Below, piece by piece: positions 1 through 6,931 of a stretch of DNA of 7,789 bases. Each line of letters begins with the position of its first letter. Position 1 is the stretch's first letter. A model generated the notes under the pieces. That model did no database searches, was not told the DNA's origin, and saw only the letters and a program-made list of their open reading frames with translations. Source of the stretch: Deltaproteobacteria bacterium (GTDB lineage: Bacteria; Desulfobacterota; DSM-4660; Desulfatiglandales; HGW-15); assembly GCA_016932235.1 (NCBI GenBank), contig JAFGDF010000344.1, positions 1 through 7,789 of the forward strand. Direction: 5' to 3'. A program made the position numbers and the translations under genes.

Positions 1-5
1 AGACA

Positions 6-57
6 ATCCGCCAAAGGCGGATAAACACCGCGGAACCTGCCCCTGCGAAGGCAGGGG
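6..57. repeat. REP-like pair of intergenic hairpins
   Basis: Two perfect stem-loops lie side by side. The first pairs ATCCGCC (6-12) with GGCGGAT (16-22) over an AAA loop. The second pairs CCCCTGC (40-46) with GCAGGGG (51-57) over a GAAG loop. A CCGCGG palindrome (28-33) lies between them. Neither stem is followed by a T-tract on either strand, so they do not look like intrinsic terminators. The second stem with its flanking GTGACA resembles the dispersed palindromic repeats (CCCGCGAA-type) common between genes of deltaproteobacteria. That family link is from memory and only one copy is visible here. Confidence 0.45.
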
Positions 58-72
58 TGACATTTTGATGGT

Positions 73-114
73 GGATCAGGGTGAACTAACCTGATCCGTT
101 ACAGAGTGGTAACG
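73..114 (+). promoter_or_regulatory. Tandem stem-loops in the panB leader
   Basis: GGATCAGG (73-80) pairs perfectly with CCTGATCC (90-97) over a 9-base loop. Directly abutting it, CGTTAC (97-102) pairs perfectly with GTAACG (109-114) over a 6-base loop; the two stems share base 97, so they either stack or compete by one pair. The second stem ends 1 base before the panB Shine-Dalgarno sequence AAGGAG (116-121). A structure this close to the ribosome binding site could affect panB translation or mRNA stability. No known riboswitch class is recognised, and the regulatory role is inference. Confidence 0.4.
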
Positions 115-128
115 CAAGGAGAAATAAT

Positions 129-962
129 ATGAACAGAACAAAAGTTACTATCGCGGAACTGCACTCAAAGAAAAAGGGTTCGCAGAAAATCAGCATGATT
201 ACAGCCTATGACTACCCGACAGCCAGTCTTGTTGACCAGGCAGGATTTGACACGATTCTGGTGGGTGACTCCCTTGGCATGGTGGTGCTCGGTTATGATT
301 CAACCGTCCCTGTCACAATGGATGAGATGATTCACCATTGTAAAGCGGTCGTCCGGGGAGCAAAAAGCAGCCTTATAATCGGGGATATGCCCTTTATGTC
401 CTATCATGTCAGTGTTGAACAGGCTGTTTCCAATGCCGGCAGGTTTATAAAGGAAGCCGGATGTGACAGTGTCAAGCTTGAAGGCGGCAGTGAGATGGCG
501 CCGGTAGTGGATGCCGTTGTTAAGGCCGGCATCCCCGTGTGCGCGCATATCGGGCTCACGCCGCAGACCGCGACAAAACTCAGCGGGTTTAAGGTACAGG
601 GCAAGGACGCGGAAAGCGCCAGGGAACTGATTAAATCAGCCAAGGACCTGGAATCTGCCGGCGCCTTCATGATCGTGATGGAATGCATTCCTGATCTGCT
701 CGCAAAAAGAATAACAGATGACCTTAAGATACCCACCATCGGGATCGGCGCCGGAATCGATTGTGACGGTCAGGTCCTGGTGTATCATGACCTGGTCGGG
801 TTATTCGAAAGATTCACGCCAAAGTTTGTAAAGCAGTACATAAACCTTTCACCCATGATAAAAGAGGCCTTGATCCGGTTCAGGACCGAAGTCGAGAACA
901 GGAGCTTTCCGGGCCCGGAACATTCTTTTTCTATGAAAAAAGGTGAAGAGGAAAAGATTTGA
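129..962 (+). CDS. panB: 3-methyl-2-oxobutanoate hydroxymethyltransferase (ketopantoate hydroxymethyltransferase)
   Basis: This cytoplasmic enzyme transfers a hydroxymethyl group from 5,10-methylene-tetrahydrofolate to 2-oxoisovalerate to give ketopantoate, the first committed step of pantothenate and CoA synthesis. The protein has 277 residues; the family norm is about 260-280. Family landmarks are present: ITAYDYPTASLVDQAG (about 24-39), GDSLGMV (46-52), GDMPF (85-89), VKLEGG (115-120), HIGLTPQ (140-146) and GIGAG (205-209). By comparison with the E. coli enzyme, Asp47, Asp86 and Glu118 match the Mg ligands, and Glu185 matches the catalytic Glu. The start is set by AAGGAG at 116-121, seven bases upstream of ATG. 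panE follows after 14 bases. The acidic tail (GEEEKI) is unremarkable. Identification is secure. Confidence 0.97.
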   Translation: MNRTKVTIAELHSKKKGSQKISMITAYDYPTASLVDQAGFDTILVGDSLGMVVLGYDSTVPVTMDEMIHHCKAVVRGAKSSLIIGDMPFMSYHVSVEQAVSNAGRFIKEAGCDSVKLEGGSEMAPVVDAVVKAGIPVCAHIGLTPQTATKLSGFKVQGKDAESARELIKSAKDLESAGAFMIVMECIPDLLAKRITDDLKIPTIGIGAGIDCDGQVLVYHDLVGLFERFTPKFVKQYINLSPMIKEALIRFRTEVENRSFPGPEHSFSMKKGEEEKI

Positions 963-963
963 C

Positions 964-970
964 AGGGGGA
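964..970 (+). promoter_or_regulatory. Ribosome binding site fixing the panE start
   Basis: AGGGGGA lies 6 bases before ATG 977. It supports 977 rather than an in-frame TTG at 959 that would overlap the panB stop and add six residues (MTGGYG) ahead of the nucleotide-binding strand. Confidence 0.7.
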
Positions 971-976
971 TATGGC

Positions 977-1897
977 ATGAATTTTTTAATAGTCGGGCCC
1001 GGCGCCATGGGCTGTCTGTTTGCGGCCAGCCTGAAAAAAGCGGGATACCCTGTTACGCTTCTGGATAATATTGAGGAAAGAGCACAAAAGATCAACGCGC
1101 AGGGGATCTTCGTTGAAGGAATAAAGGGGAAGTTTAACGTAAAGGTCCCTGCGGTCACAGGCGGCCCGGCTTTTATCCCGGACGCTGTTCTTATCTGCGT
1201 CAAATCAAACGACACAAGGGATGCCGGGCTCGCAGCCAAGCCCTGGACCGGACCCGGGACCTTGATCCTCACCCTCCAGAATGGAATAGGAAACATGGAG
1301 ACTTTAAAAGAGATCTTCGGGAACAGGAAGGTCCTTGGCGGGGTAACGTCAGAGGGGGCCACACTCCTTGATTGGGGCAGGATAAGACACGCTGGAAGAG
1401 GAGAAACCATAATCGGTCCCGGAGGGATTTCGGATAATATACTTGAGAAAATCGTTACCGCCTATAACAGGGCCGGGTTTCAGACCAGATTAGAGGATGA
1501 TGTCGAAAGCCTTCTATGGGGAAAGCTTATCATAAACGTGGGAATCAACGCGCTGGCAGCCATAACCAGATTAAAAAACGGATGCCTTCCCGATATACAG
1601 GGCACACGCCTGATAATGGAAAGAGCCGTATCGGAGGCGGTGGAGATTGCGGAGAAAAAAGGCATCGAACTTCCCTACCCCGATCCAATGGAAAGGGTCA
1701 TCAATGTCTGCCGCTCGACATCGGGGAACATCGCGTCAATGCTCCAGGATGTTCTGAACAATAAAATCACCGAGATTGATTTTATCAACGGCGCAATTGT
1801 ACGGGAAGGGAACGCCGTTGGAACCAACGCATATACGAATATGTTCCTCACATCGCTGGTTCAAAGCATCCAGGAAAGCTATGAAAAAAGGGTATAG
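977..1897 (+). CDS. panE: 2-dehydropantoate 2-reductase (ketopantoate reductase)
   Basis: This enzyme reduces ketopantoate to pantoate with NADPH, the step directly after PanB. With the ATG at 977 it has 306 residues, the usual length. The N-terminal Rossmann motif is MNFLIVGPGAMG (1-12). Then come CVKSND (75-79 region, Lys76) and LQNGIGN (100-106, Asn102). In the C-terminal helical domain WGKLIINVGINAL (181-193) carries Lys183, matching the catalytic Lys of E. coli PanE. TEIDFINGAIV (265-275) carries the conserved acidic residue Glu266. The usual GIPTPxN segment near the C-terminus is altered to GTNAYTN (about 282-288), a mild divergence. Adjacency to panB strongly supports the pathway assignment. 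Other 2-hydroxyacid reductases of the ApbA/PanE family are a less likely alternative. Confidence 0.92.
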   Translation: MNFLIVGPGAMGCLFAASLKKAGYPVTLLDNIEERAQKINAQGIFVEGIKGKFNVKVPAVTGGPAFIPDAVLICVKSNDTRDAGLAAKPWTGPGTLILTLQNGIGNMETLKEIFGNRKVLGGVTSEGATLLDWGRIRHAGRGETIIGPGGISDNILEKIVTAYNRAGFQTRLEDDVESLLWGKLIINVGINALAAITRLKNGCLPDIQGTRLIMERAVSEAVEIAEKKGIELPYPDPMERVINVCRSTSGNIASMLQDVLNNKITEIDFINGAIVREGNAVGTNAYTNMFLTSLVQSIQESYEKRV

Positions 1898-1911
1898 AAC
1901 CCAAGCAATTC

Positions 1912-1939
1912 ACTTGTATCCATAAGTTTTCATTTTTTT
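1912..1939 (+). terminator. Weak intrinsic terminator candidate after panE
   Basis: ACTTGT (1912-1917) can pair with ATAAGT (1922-1927, with one G-T pair) over an ATCC loop. It is followed by a T-rich stretch (1927-1939, interrupted once by CA). The stem is short and AT-rich, so termination would be partial at best. It would separate the pan genes from the nfn genes. Confidence 0.3.
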
Positions 1940-1966
1940 GACTGGACTGTCGAACCATGTTATTTA
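1938..1966 (+). promoter_or_regulatory. Sigma70-like promoter candidate for nfnA
   Basis: TTGACT (1938-1943) is one base from the -35 consensus. A 17-base spacer leads to TATTTA (1961-1966), preceded by TG at 1958-1959 as in extended -10 elements. Transcription would begin near 1973. The -10 itself is a poor match (three of six). Its position about 40 bases before the nfnA start fits an operon promoter. Confidence 0.4.
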
Positions 1967-1972
1967 TGCCAC

Positions 1973-1988
1973 CGTAAATATTTTTACG
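1973..1988. promoter_or_regulatory. Small palindrome at the predicted nfnA transcription start
   Basis: CGTAAA (1973-1978) and TTTACG (1983-1988) form a perfect inverted repeat with a TATT centre. It sits just downstream of the promoter candidate and two bases before the AGGAGG ribosome binding site (1991-1996). It could be an operator half-site pair or a small leader hairpin. It does not match the FNR or Rex consensus as I know them. Confidence 0.3.
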
Positions 1989-2002
1989 ACAGGAGGCAAA
2001 TA

Positions 2003-2839
2003 ATGTTTGAGATATTAAGACGCGAAGAGATGGCACAGGGTTCCGTGATCTTAAATGAGATCAGCGCCATCCAGATCGCTAAAAAGGCTAAGCCCGGACA
2101 ATTTGTTATCCTAAAAGCAAATGAAACAGGAGAGCGAATTCCCCTCACGATGGCTGATACGGATCCAAAAAAAGGAACGATCACCATCATATATCAGGTG
2201 GTGGGAAAATCCACCGCGCTTTTCAAAACATTACGGGTGGGAGATAAATTCCAGGATATAATCGGCCCTCTCGGAAAGCCGACTCACCTGGAAAAAATCG
2301 GCACCGTGGTATGTGTCGGAGGCGGTACGGGCGTCGCCGTAATTCATCCCATAACCCGGGGGCTGAAAGATATTGGAAATCATGTCATTGGGATTATCGG
2401 AGCGAGAACAAAAGACCTTATCATCCTTGAAGACAAGATGATCGCGGCTTCTCATGAACTCCATGTGTGCACGGATGACGGTTCTTATGGACATCATGGC
2501 TTTGTGACCGACAAGCTGAGGGAGATTCTCGAAAAAGAGGACGTGAAGCTTGTTGTTGGAATAGGCCCTGTTCCGATGATGAAATTTCTTTGTGAAGTCA
2601 CAAAAGAATATGGGGTCAAGACTCTTGTGAGTCTCAACGCCATCATGGTCGATGGAACAGGGATGTGCGGATGCTGCCGGGTCAGTATTGGGGGGAAGAC
2701 CAGATTTGCCTGTGTTGACGGCCCTGAATTTGACGGCCATCAGGTGGATTTTACTGAACTCACGCAGCGTCTTCAGGCCTATACTGAAGAGGAAGCGATC
2801 GCCTTGAATGAATATAAATGCAGTTGCAAGGCAGGCTGA
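2003..2839 (+). CDS. nfnA: NADH-dependent ferredoxin:NADP+ oxidoreductase, small subunit NfnA (sulfide dehydrogenase SudB-like)
   Basis: This is the FAD and [2Fe-2S] subunit of the cytoplasmic electron-bifurcating transhydrogenase NfnAB, which couples NADH and reduced ferredoxin to NADP+ reduction. The 278 residues match the family length. In order: a flavin-binding barrel with ERIPLTMAD (44-52); an NAD-binding segment CVGGGTGVAVIHPITRG (104-120); GARTKDL (133-139); CTDDGSYGHHGFVTD (156-170); and GIGPVPMM (186-193). The cluster-binding region has Asp217, Cys222, Cys225 and Cys237 in the family arrangement, followed by CVDGPEFDGH (237-246). An additional Cys224 sits between the ligands where Ala is usual, and the tail ends CxC (273, 275). 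AGGAGG at 1991-1996 sets the ATG. nfnB follows, which argues for Nfn over a lone dihydroorotate dehydrogenase electron-transfer subunit (PyrK). Confidence 0.93.
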   Translation: MFEILRREEMAQGSVILNEISAIQIAKKAKPGQFVILKANETGERIPLTMADTDPKKGTITIIYQVVGKSTALFKTLRVGDKFQDIIGPLGKPTHLEKIGTVVCVGGGTGVAVIHPITRGLKDIGNHVIGIIGARTKDLIILEDKMIAASHELHVCTDDGSYGHHGFVTDKLREILEKEDVKLVVGIGPVPMMKFLCEVTKEYGVKTLVSLNAIMVDGTGMCGCCRVSIGGKTRFACVDGPEFDGHQVDFTELTQRLQAYTEEEAIALNEYKCSCKAG

Positions 2840-2851
2840 TTTAATGTCCCC

Positions 2852-2868
2852 AAACCTTTCCAAGGTTT
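2852..2868 (+). other. Perfect hairpin between nfnA and nfnB
   Basis: AAACCTT (2852-2858) pairs with AAGGTTT (2862-2868) over a TCC loop. It begins 12 bases after the nfnA stop, in an 82-base gap. The following bases are A-rich and there is no T-tract, so it is not a classical terminator on the + strand. It may tune relative expression of the two subunits or protect the upstream mRNA end. That role is inference. Confidence 0.5.
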
Positions 2869-2921
2869 AAAATACAGAAATTGTCTGCTGAATCGCGCTA
2901 TTAAGTGAGAGGGAGGAAGGA

Positions 2922-4334
2922 ATGGCAGAGAAAACAGAGAGAAAAGAAAAAATCCCGCGCCAGCCTATGCCAGAGCAAGAGCCTGAAATAAGAAGGCGAA
3001 ATTTCAGGGAAGTCCCTGTCGGATACTCCGAAGAACTGGCCGTAAGAGAGGCCGAGAGATGTCTTCAGTGCAAACGGCCCACGTGCATGGACGGTTGTCC
3101 TGTCTCCGTTGACATACCCGGATTTATCAAACTGATAAAAGAAAGAGAGTTCACAAAATCAATCAGGAAGATATGGGAACGGAACGCGCTCCCCGCAGTA
3201 TGCGGAAGAGTCTGCCCTCAGGAGATCCAGTGTGAGGGGAATTGCGTTCTCGGCAAAAACGGAGAACCTGTCGCCATAGGAAACCTGGAGAGATACGTCG
3301 CTGATCTTGAACGTAATCATGGAAAAGGTGCCCTCCCTCCAAAAGCTCCTCCAACAGGTAAAAAAGTGGCGGTTGTAGGTTCAGGGCCATCGGGCCTTAC
3401 GGTTGCCGGGGACCTTATCCTGAAGGGTCATGACGTGACCATCTTTGAGGCTTTTCACAAGCCAGGAGGAGTGCTGGTCTATGGGATACCGGAATTCAGG
3501 CTTCCAAAGGAAATTGTATTTTCAGAGGTGAATTTTCTTGAAAGACTCGGCGTTAAGGTGGACTGCAATAAGGTCGTGGGAAGGATAGTTTCTCTTGAAG
3601 AACTTTTTGAAGAAGGCTACGATGCGATATACCTGGGTGTCGGGGCCGGGCTGCCCAGATTTATGGATATCCCGGGAGAAAACCTTATCGGAATTTACTC
3701 TGCTAATGAATACCTTACCAGGTCGAACCTCATGAAGGCGTATCTTTTCCCGGAATACGACACGCCGATCGCAAGGGGCAAAAATGTGGCCGTCTTCGGA
3801 GCCGGAAATGTAGCCATGGATTCAGCTCGAACGGCAATGCGCCTCGGCGCTGACACGGTTCGCATCATTTACAGGCGGTCGAGGGAAGAGATGCCCGCGC
3901 GTGCCGCTGAAATACATCATGCCGAAGAGGAAGGTATCGAATTTTACCTCCTCACATCACCTACGAGATTCATTGGGAACGAAAAAGGCCATGTGACCGG
4001 AATGGAATGTATCAGGATGGAACTTGGAGAACCCGATGAATCCGGAAGACGACGCCCTGTGCCGGTTGAAAACTCAAAGTTCAAACTGGAATGCGATCTT
4101 GCCGTTATAGCGGTCGGAGCGGGTCCAAACCCATTATTGACGCAGTCCGCGCAAGGCCTTAAACTCAATAAATGGGGTTATATCGAGGTCGATGAGGAAA
4201 CCGGCAAGACCGGCAAGAAAGGGGTCTGGGCCGGCGGAGATATTGTTACGGGCTCGGCAACCGTCATCCTGGCCATGGGTGCTGGTAGAGTCGCGTCTGA
4301 TTCAATCCATACATACCTGTCATTAGGATGGTAA
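2922..4334 (+). CDS. nfnB: NADH-dependent ferredoxin:NADP+ oxidoreductase, large subunit NfnB (glutamate synthase small-subunit-like)
   Basis: This is the NADP(H)- and bifurcating-FAD-binding partner of NfnA. It has 470 residues, as expected. An N-terminal iron-sulfur domain carries Cys47, 50, 55, 59 and Cys94, 98, 104, 108, enough for two [4Fe-4S] clusters. Glu101 lies in CPQEIQC; structural work on Nfn describes a Glu ligand to one cluster. Then come the FAD Rossmann motif VAVVGSGPSG (149-158), VYGIPEFRLPK (186-196), the NADP motif VAVFGAGNVAMD (289-300) with YRRSREEMPAR (317-327), and the closing FAD motif WAGGDIVTGSATVILAMG (436-453). GltD of NADPH glutamate synthase shares this fold, but no large gltB subunit is nearby and nfnA directly precedes. 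AGGGAGGAAGG just upstream of the ATG supports the start. The stop overlaps the next gene by 7 bases. Confidence 0.95.
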   Translation: MAEKTERKEKIPRQPMPEQEPEIRRRNFREVPVGYSEELAVREAERCLQCKRPTCMDGCPVSVDIPGFIKLIKEREFTKSIRKIWERNALPAVCGRVCPQEIQCEGNCVLGKNGEPVAIGNLERYVADLERNHGKGALPPKAPPTGKKVAVVGSGPSGLTVAGDLILKGHDVTIFEAFHKPGGVLVYGIPEFRLPKEIVFSEVNFLERLGVKVDCNKVVGRIVSLEELFEEGYDAIYLGVGAGLPRFMDIPGENLIGIYSANEYLTRSNLMKAYLFPEYDTPIARGKNVAVFGAGNVAMDSARTAMRLGADTVRIIYRRSREEMPARAAEIHHAEEEGIEFYLLTSPTRFIGNEKGHVTGMECIRMELGEPDESGRRRPVPVENSKFKLECDLAVIAVGAGPNPLLTQSAQGLKLNKWGYIEVDEETGKTGKKGVWAGGDIVTGSATVILAMGAGRVASDSIHTYLSLGW

Positions 4335-5614
4335 TAATACCCGCTTTAATAAAAATATTCATAATATTCGCTGTTATCCTCTCTCTAAACAGGTTGAGGC
4401 TTAACCTTGGGATATCCCTCTTGATAGGGGCCTTAATCCTCGGATCGTGGATGGGCATGGATTTTATGGCGATTTTAAAAAGCATTTTAACGAGCCTCAC
4501 GCGCCTGCAGACTCTCTCCCTCGCGCTTATCGTATGGCTGATAATGGTCTTAAGCGGCCTTATGGAAAAAGGCGGAAATATGGACAGGCTTGTGAAAAGC
4601 TTTTCCAGTTTATCAAAGGATGGCAGAACCGTGGGTGCGGTCATGGCTGCTTTGATCGGACTGCTGCCCATGCCGGGAGGCGCGCTCTTCTCCGCTCCCA
4701 TGGTGGAGGCGTCGATATCAGACGTTTCAATCACGGGGGAACAGAAAACAGCCGTTAATTATTGGTTCCGGCATATATGGGAATTCTGGTGGCCTCTTTA
4801 TCCCGGCGTGATTCTGGCTATCGCTCTTCTGGAAGTAACGGCTCTATATTTCATGGCCATGATGATCTCCGTTACACTGATATCAATCCTGGCTGGAATA
4901 TTATTTATTCTCAGGCCCATGGGTAAGTTGGAAATCCATGAGAAAGCTGAATTCTCATGGTTGGGGATAAGATATTTTATCCAGGAGCTGATTCCAATAC
5001 TTATCGTCGTTTTCTTTATCTTTGCGATAACCATCGCTGTAAATCTCCTGGGCCGGTTCGGGGTTGATTTTAGAATAGACTCAGGCCTCGCGGTGCTTCC
5101 CGGACTGATTATCGCCATTGCATGGGTCTGCCGTTACAATAATATATCGGCAAAGGAGATTAAAACCGCCGTACTGAAGAAAAACGCCTGGTCAATGGTT
5201 TTCCTGATTCTCTCCATAATGGCCTTTAAAAATGTGATGTCGGACAGCCAGGCTGTCTTGCAGATCAGAAATGATATGGTAACCTACGGGATCCCGTTAA
5301 TCCTGGTTATAATGTTGATGCCCTTCCTGTCAGGGTTAATTATGGGGATCGCGGTGGGATTTGTAGGTGTCAGCTTTCCGCTTATCATCCCGATGTTCCA
5401 GACTCCAGACCTCCTAAACTATCTTTCCACTGCCGGTCTCGCGTACACATTCGGATATATGGGCATGCTTTTATCGCCTGTGCATCTCTGTTTTTTGGTT
5501 TCGAAGGACTATTACAATGCAAGTTTGCTCAACACTTATCCGCACATAATCCGGCCGGCGATTGCGGTTATGTCGATCTCCGTCCTGTGCTATTCCTTTT
5601 TAAAACTATTTTAA
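4328..5614 (+). CDS. DUF401 family integral membrane protein, possible organic-anion transporter
   Basis: This is a 428-residue, highly hydrophobic inner-membrane protein with about 10-12 predicted spans by eye, including 4-22, 26-43, 60-79, 155-195, 219-242, 252-268, 287-302, 319-350, 370-392 and 405-424. Landmarks that I associate with the DUF401 family are LLPMPGGALFSAPMVE (112-127), NYWFRHIWEFWWPLYPG (144-160) and PFLSGLIMGIAVGF (332-345). The Pro-Gly-rich re-entrant-like segments recall the ion-transporter superfamily of carboxylate carriers, but no substrate is established. Its ATG lies inside the nfnB stop region (7-base overlap) with no strong Shine-Dalgarno, suggesting translational coupling. 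It ends 10 bases before citrate synthase, so a citrate, dicarboxylate or related substrate is a reasonable guess only. Family call is fairly sure, function open. Confidence 0.88.
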   Translation: MVIIPALIKIFIIFAVILSLNRLRLNLGISLLIGALILGSWMGMDFMAILKSILTSLTRLQTLSLALIVWLIMVLSGLMEKGGNMDRLVKSFSSLSKDGRTVGAVMAALIGLLPMPGGALFSAPMVEASISDVSITGEQKTAVNYWFRHIWEFWWPLYPGVILAIALLEVTALYFMAMMISVTLISILAGILFILRPMGKLEIHEKAEFSWLGIRYFIQELIPILIVVFFIFAITIAVNLLGRFGVDFRIDSGLAVLPGLIIAIAWVCRYNNISAKEIKTAVLKKNAWSMVFLILSIMAFKNVMSDSQAVLQIRNDMVTYGIPLILVIMLMPFLSGLIMGIAVGFVGVSFPLIIPMFQTPDLLNYLSTAGLAYTFGYMGMLLSPVHLCFLVSKDYYNASLLNTYPHIIRPAIAVMSISVLCYSFLKLF

Positions 5615-5624
5615 GGGTAAAATT

Positions 5625-6914
5625 ATGGAAGAAAAAGTGACAATAACAATTGATGGAAAAAGATTCGAGATGCCCATAATAACGGGGACGGAAGGCGAAA
5701 GGGCCATTGATATCTCAAAACTGCGCAAAGAGACCGGGCTAATAACCCTCGATCCCGGATTTGTTAACACAGGAAGCTGTATCAGCAACATCACCTTTAT
5801 GGATGGGGAAAAGGGAATCCTGCGGTACAGGGGAATCCCTGTGGAGCAACTGGCTGAAAAATCCACATTCGTCGAAACCGCCTTCCTGTTGATAAACGGC
5901 AGTCTCCCAACCAGGTCTGATTTAAATCGTTTTTCAGTACTCTTAAATGATCATTCCCTTGTCCATGAGGATATGCGCCATTTTTTTGATAATTTTCCGC
6001 GGGGGGCCCACCCCATGGGAATTCTGTCCTCGATGGTCAATGCCCTTAGGGCCTTCTATCCGGAAATCCCCGAACGATCGGAGGAAGAGGAGATAAACAT
6101 TACCGTTACAAGGCTGCTTTCCAAAGTGCGAACCATGGCGGCGATGTCATTCAGGATTTCCAGGGGGCATAGAGTTGTTTATCCCCGGCAGGAGTTTACC
6201 TACGCGGCGAATTTCCTTAACATGATGTTTGATACTCCTGTCAGGCCCTACCAGGTCGATGAAGATCTTGTTCGCGCGCTTAACGTGTTCTGGATTCTTC
6301 ATGCGGATCATGAACAAAATTGCTCGACCGCCGCCGTCCGTCTGGTTGGGAGCGCCAGGGTCAACCTTTATGCCGCGATTTCAGCCGGTATATGCGCGCT
6401 CTGGGGTCCGTTGCATGGCGGGGCGAATCAGGCTGTTATCGAAATGCTCAACGATATACTTGAAAGCGGAGGGGACGTAAAACCCTTTCTGGCCAGAGCA
6501 GGCGACAGAAATGATCCCTTCAGACTCATGGGCTTTGGGCACCGTGTCTATAAGACATTTGATCCCAGAGGCAAGATCATGAAACGGCTGTGCCATGACC
6601 TCCTTAATAAACTCAATCAGAAGGATCCGCTACTGGACATAGCGCTCAACCTTGAAGAAGCTGCGCTAAAAGACCCCTATTGCATTGATCACAATCTCTA
6701 TCCCAACCTGGACTTCTATGCCGGTATCATGCTCCGGGCAATAGGCATTCCCCTTAACATGTTTACGGTATTGTTCGCTATCGGAAGGCTGCCGGGATGG
6801 ATCAGCCAGTGGAAGGAAAGTATCGAGGACGCCAACTGGAAGCTCTACAGACCCAGACAGATATACAACGGCGAAAATGTCAGGGATTATATCCCCATCG
6901 ATGAAAGAAAATAG
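5625..6914 (+). CDS. gltA: Citrate synthase, type II (GltA-like)
   Basis: This enzyme condenses acetyl-CoA with oxaloacetate to citrate in the cytoplasm, the entry to the oxidative TCA branch. The 429 residues and the N-terminal beta extension (about 1-60, with [11 protein letters not shown] at 42-52) are typical of hexameric type II Si-citrate synthases. Catalytic His264 (GPLHGGAN), His306 (GFGHRVYK) and Asp363 (NLDFYAG) are present, as are oxaloacetate/CoA-binding candidates His226 ([11 protein letters not shown]), Arg315, Arg388 and the RPRQ Arg near 409-411. Compared with E. coli GltA as remembered, NADH-site positions are mixed: His110, Tyr145, Arg163, Lys167 and Arg217 kept, Arg109 replaced by Asp and Cys206 by Val. 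AAGGG at 5613-5617 precedes the ATG by 7 bases. 2-methylcitrate synthase is less likely because no prp gene is near. Confidence 0.96.
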   Translation: MEEKVTITIDGKRFEMPIITGTEGERAIDISKLRKETGLITLDPGFVNTGSCISNITFMDGEKGILRYRGIPVEQLAEKSTFVETAFLLINGSLPTRSDLNRFSVLLNDHSLVHEDMRHFFDNFPRGAHPMGILSSMVNALRAFYPEIPERSEEEEINITVTRLLSKVRTMAAMSFRISRGHRVVYPRQEFTYAANFLNMMFDTPVRPYQVDEDLVRALNVFWILHADHEQNCSTAAVRLVGSARVNLYAAISAGICALWGPLHGGANQAVIEMLNDILESGGDVKPFLARAGDRNDPFRLMGFGHRVYKTFDPRGKIMKRLCHDLLNKLNQKDPLLDIALNLEEAALKDPYCIDHNLYPNLDFYAGIMLRAIGIPLNMFTVLFAIGRLPGWISQWKESIEDANWKLYRPRQIYNGENVRDYIPIDERK

Positions 6915-6931
6915 TTTTTTACCTGAGGAGG

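Noticed and set aside
300..739. Open frames on the - strand opposite panB
   Set aside because: They lie fully inside a well-conserved gene in the opposite direction, have no family resemblance and no ribosome binding site, so they are shadows.
959..976. TTG start for panE overlapping the panB stop
   Set aside because: ATG at 977 has a purine-rich binding site (964-970) at good spacing, and it begins directly at the nucleotide-binding beta strand (MNFLIVG), as in the family.
931..1410. A 159-residue open frame on the - strand opposite panE
   Set aside because: It is low in structure, rich in Pro and Ser as expected from antisense reading, and fully covered by panE.
2231..2863. A 210-residue open frame on the - strand opposite nfnA
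   Set aside because: Despite its length its sequence shows no domain logic, and it is the mirror of conserved NfnA codons. It is treated as a shadow.
2852..2868. Hairpin between nfnA and nfnB as a transcription terminator
   Set aside because: The stem is followed by A-rich sequence and not by a T-tract, and termination there would split the two subunits of one enzyme.
2922..4334. Glutamate synthase small subunit (GltD) as the product
   Set aside because: The fold is shared, but the NfnA-type partner is adjacent and no glutamate synthase large subunit is nearby, so NfnB is the better call.
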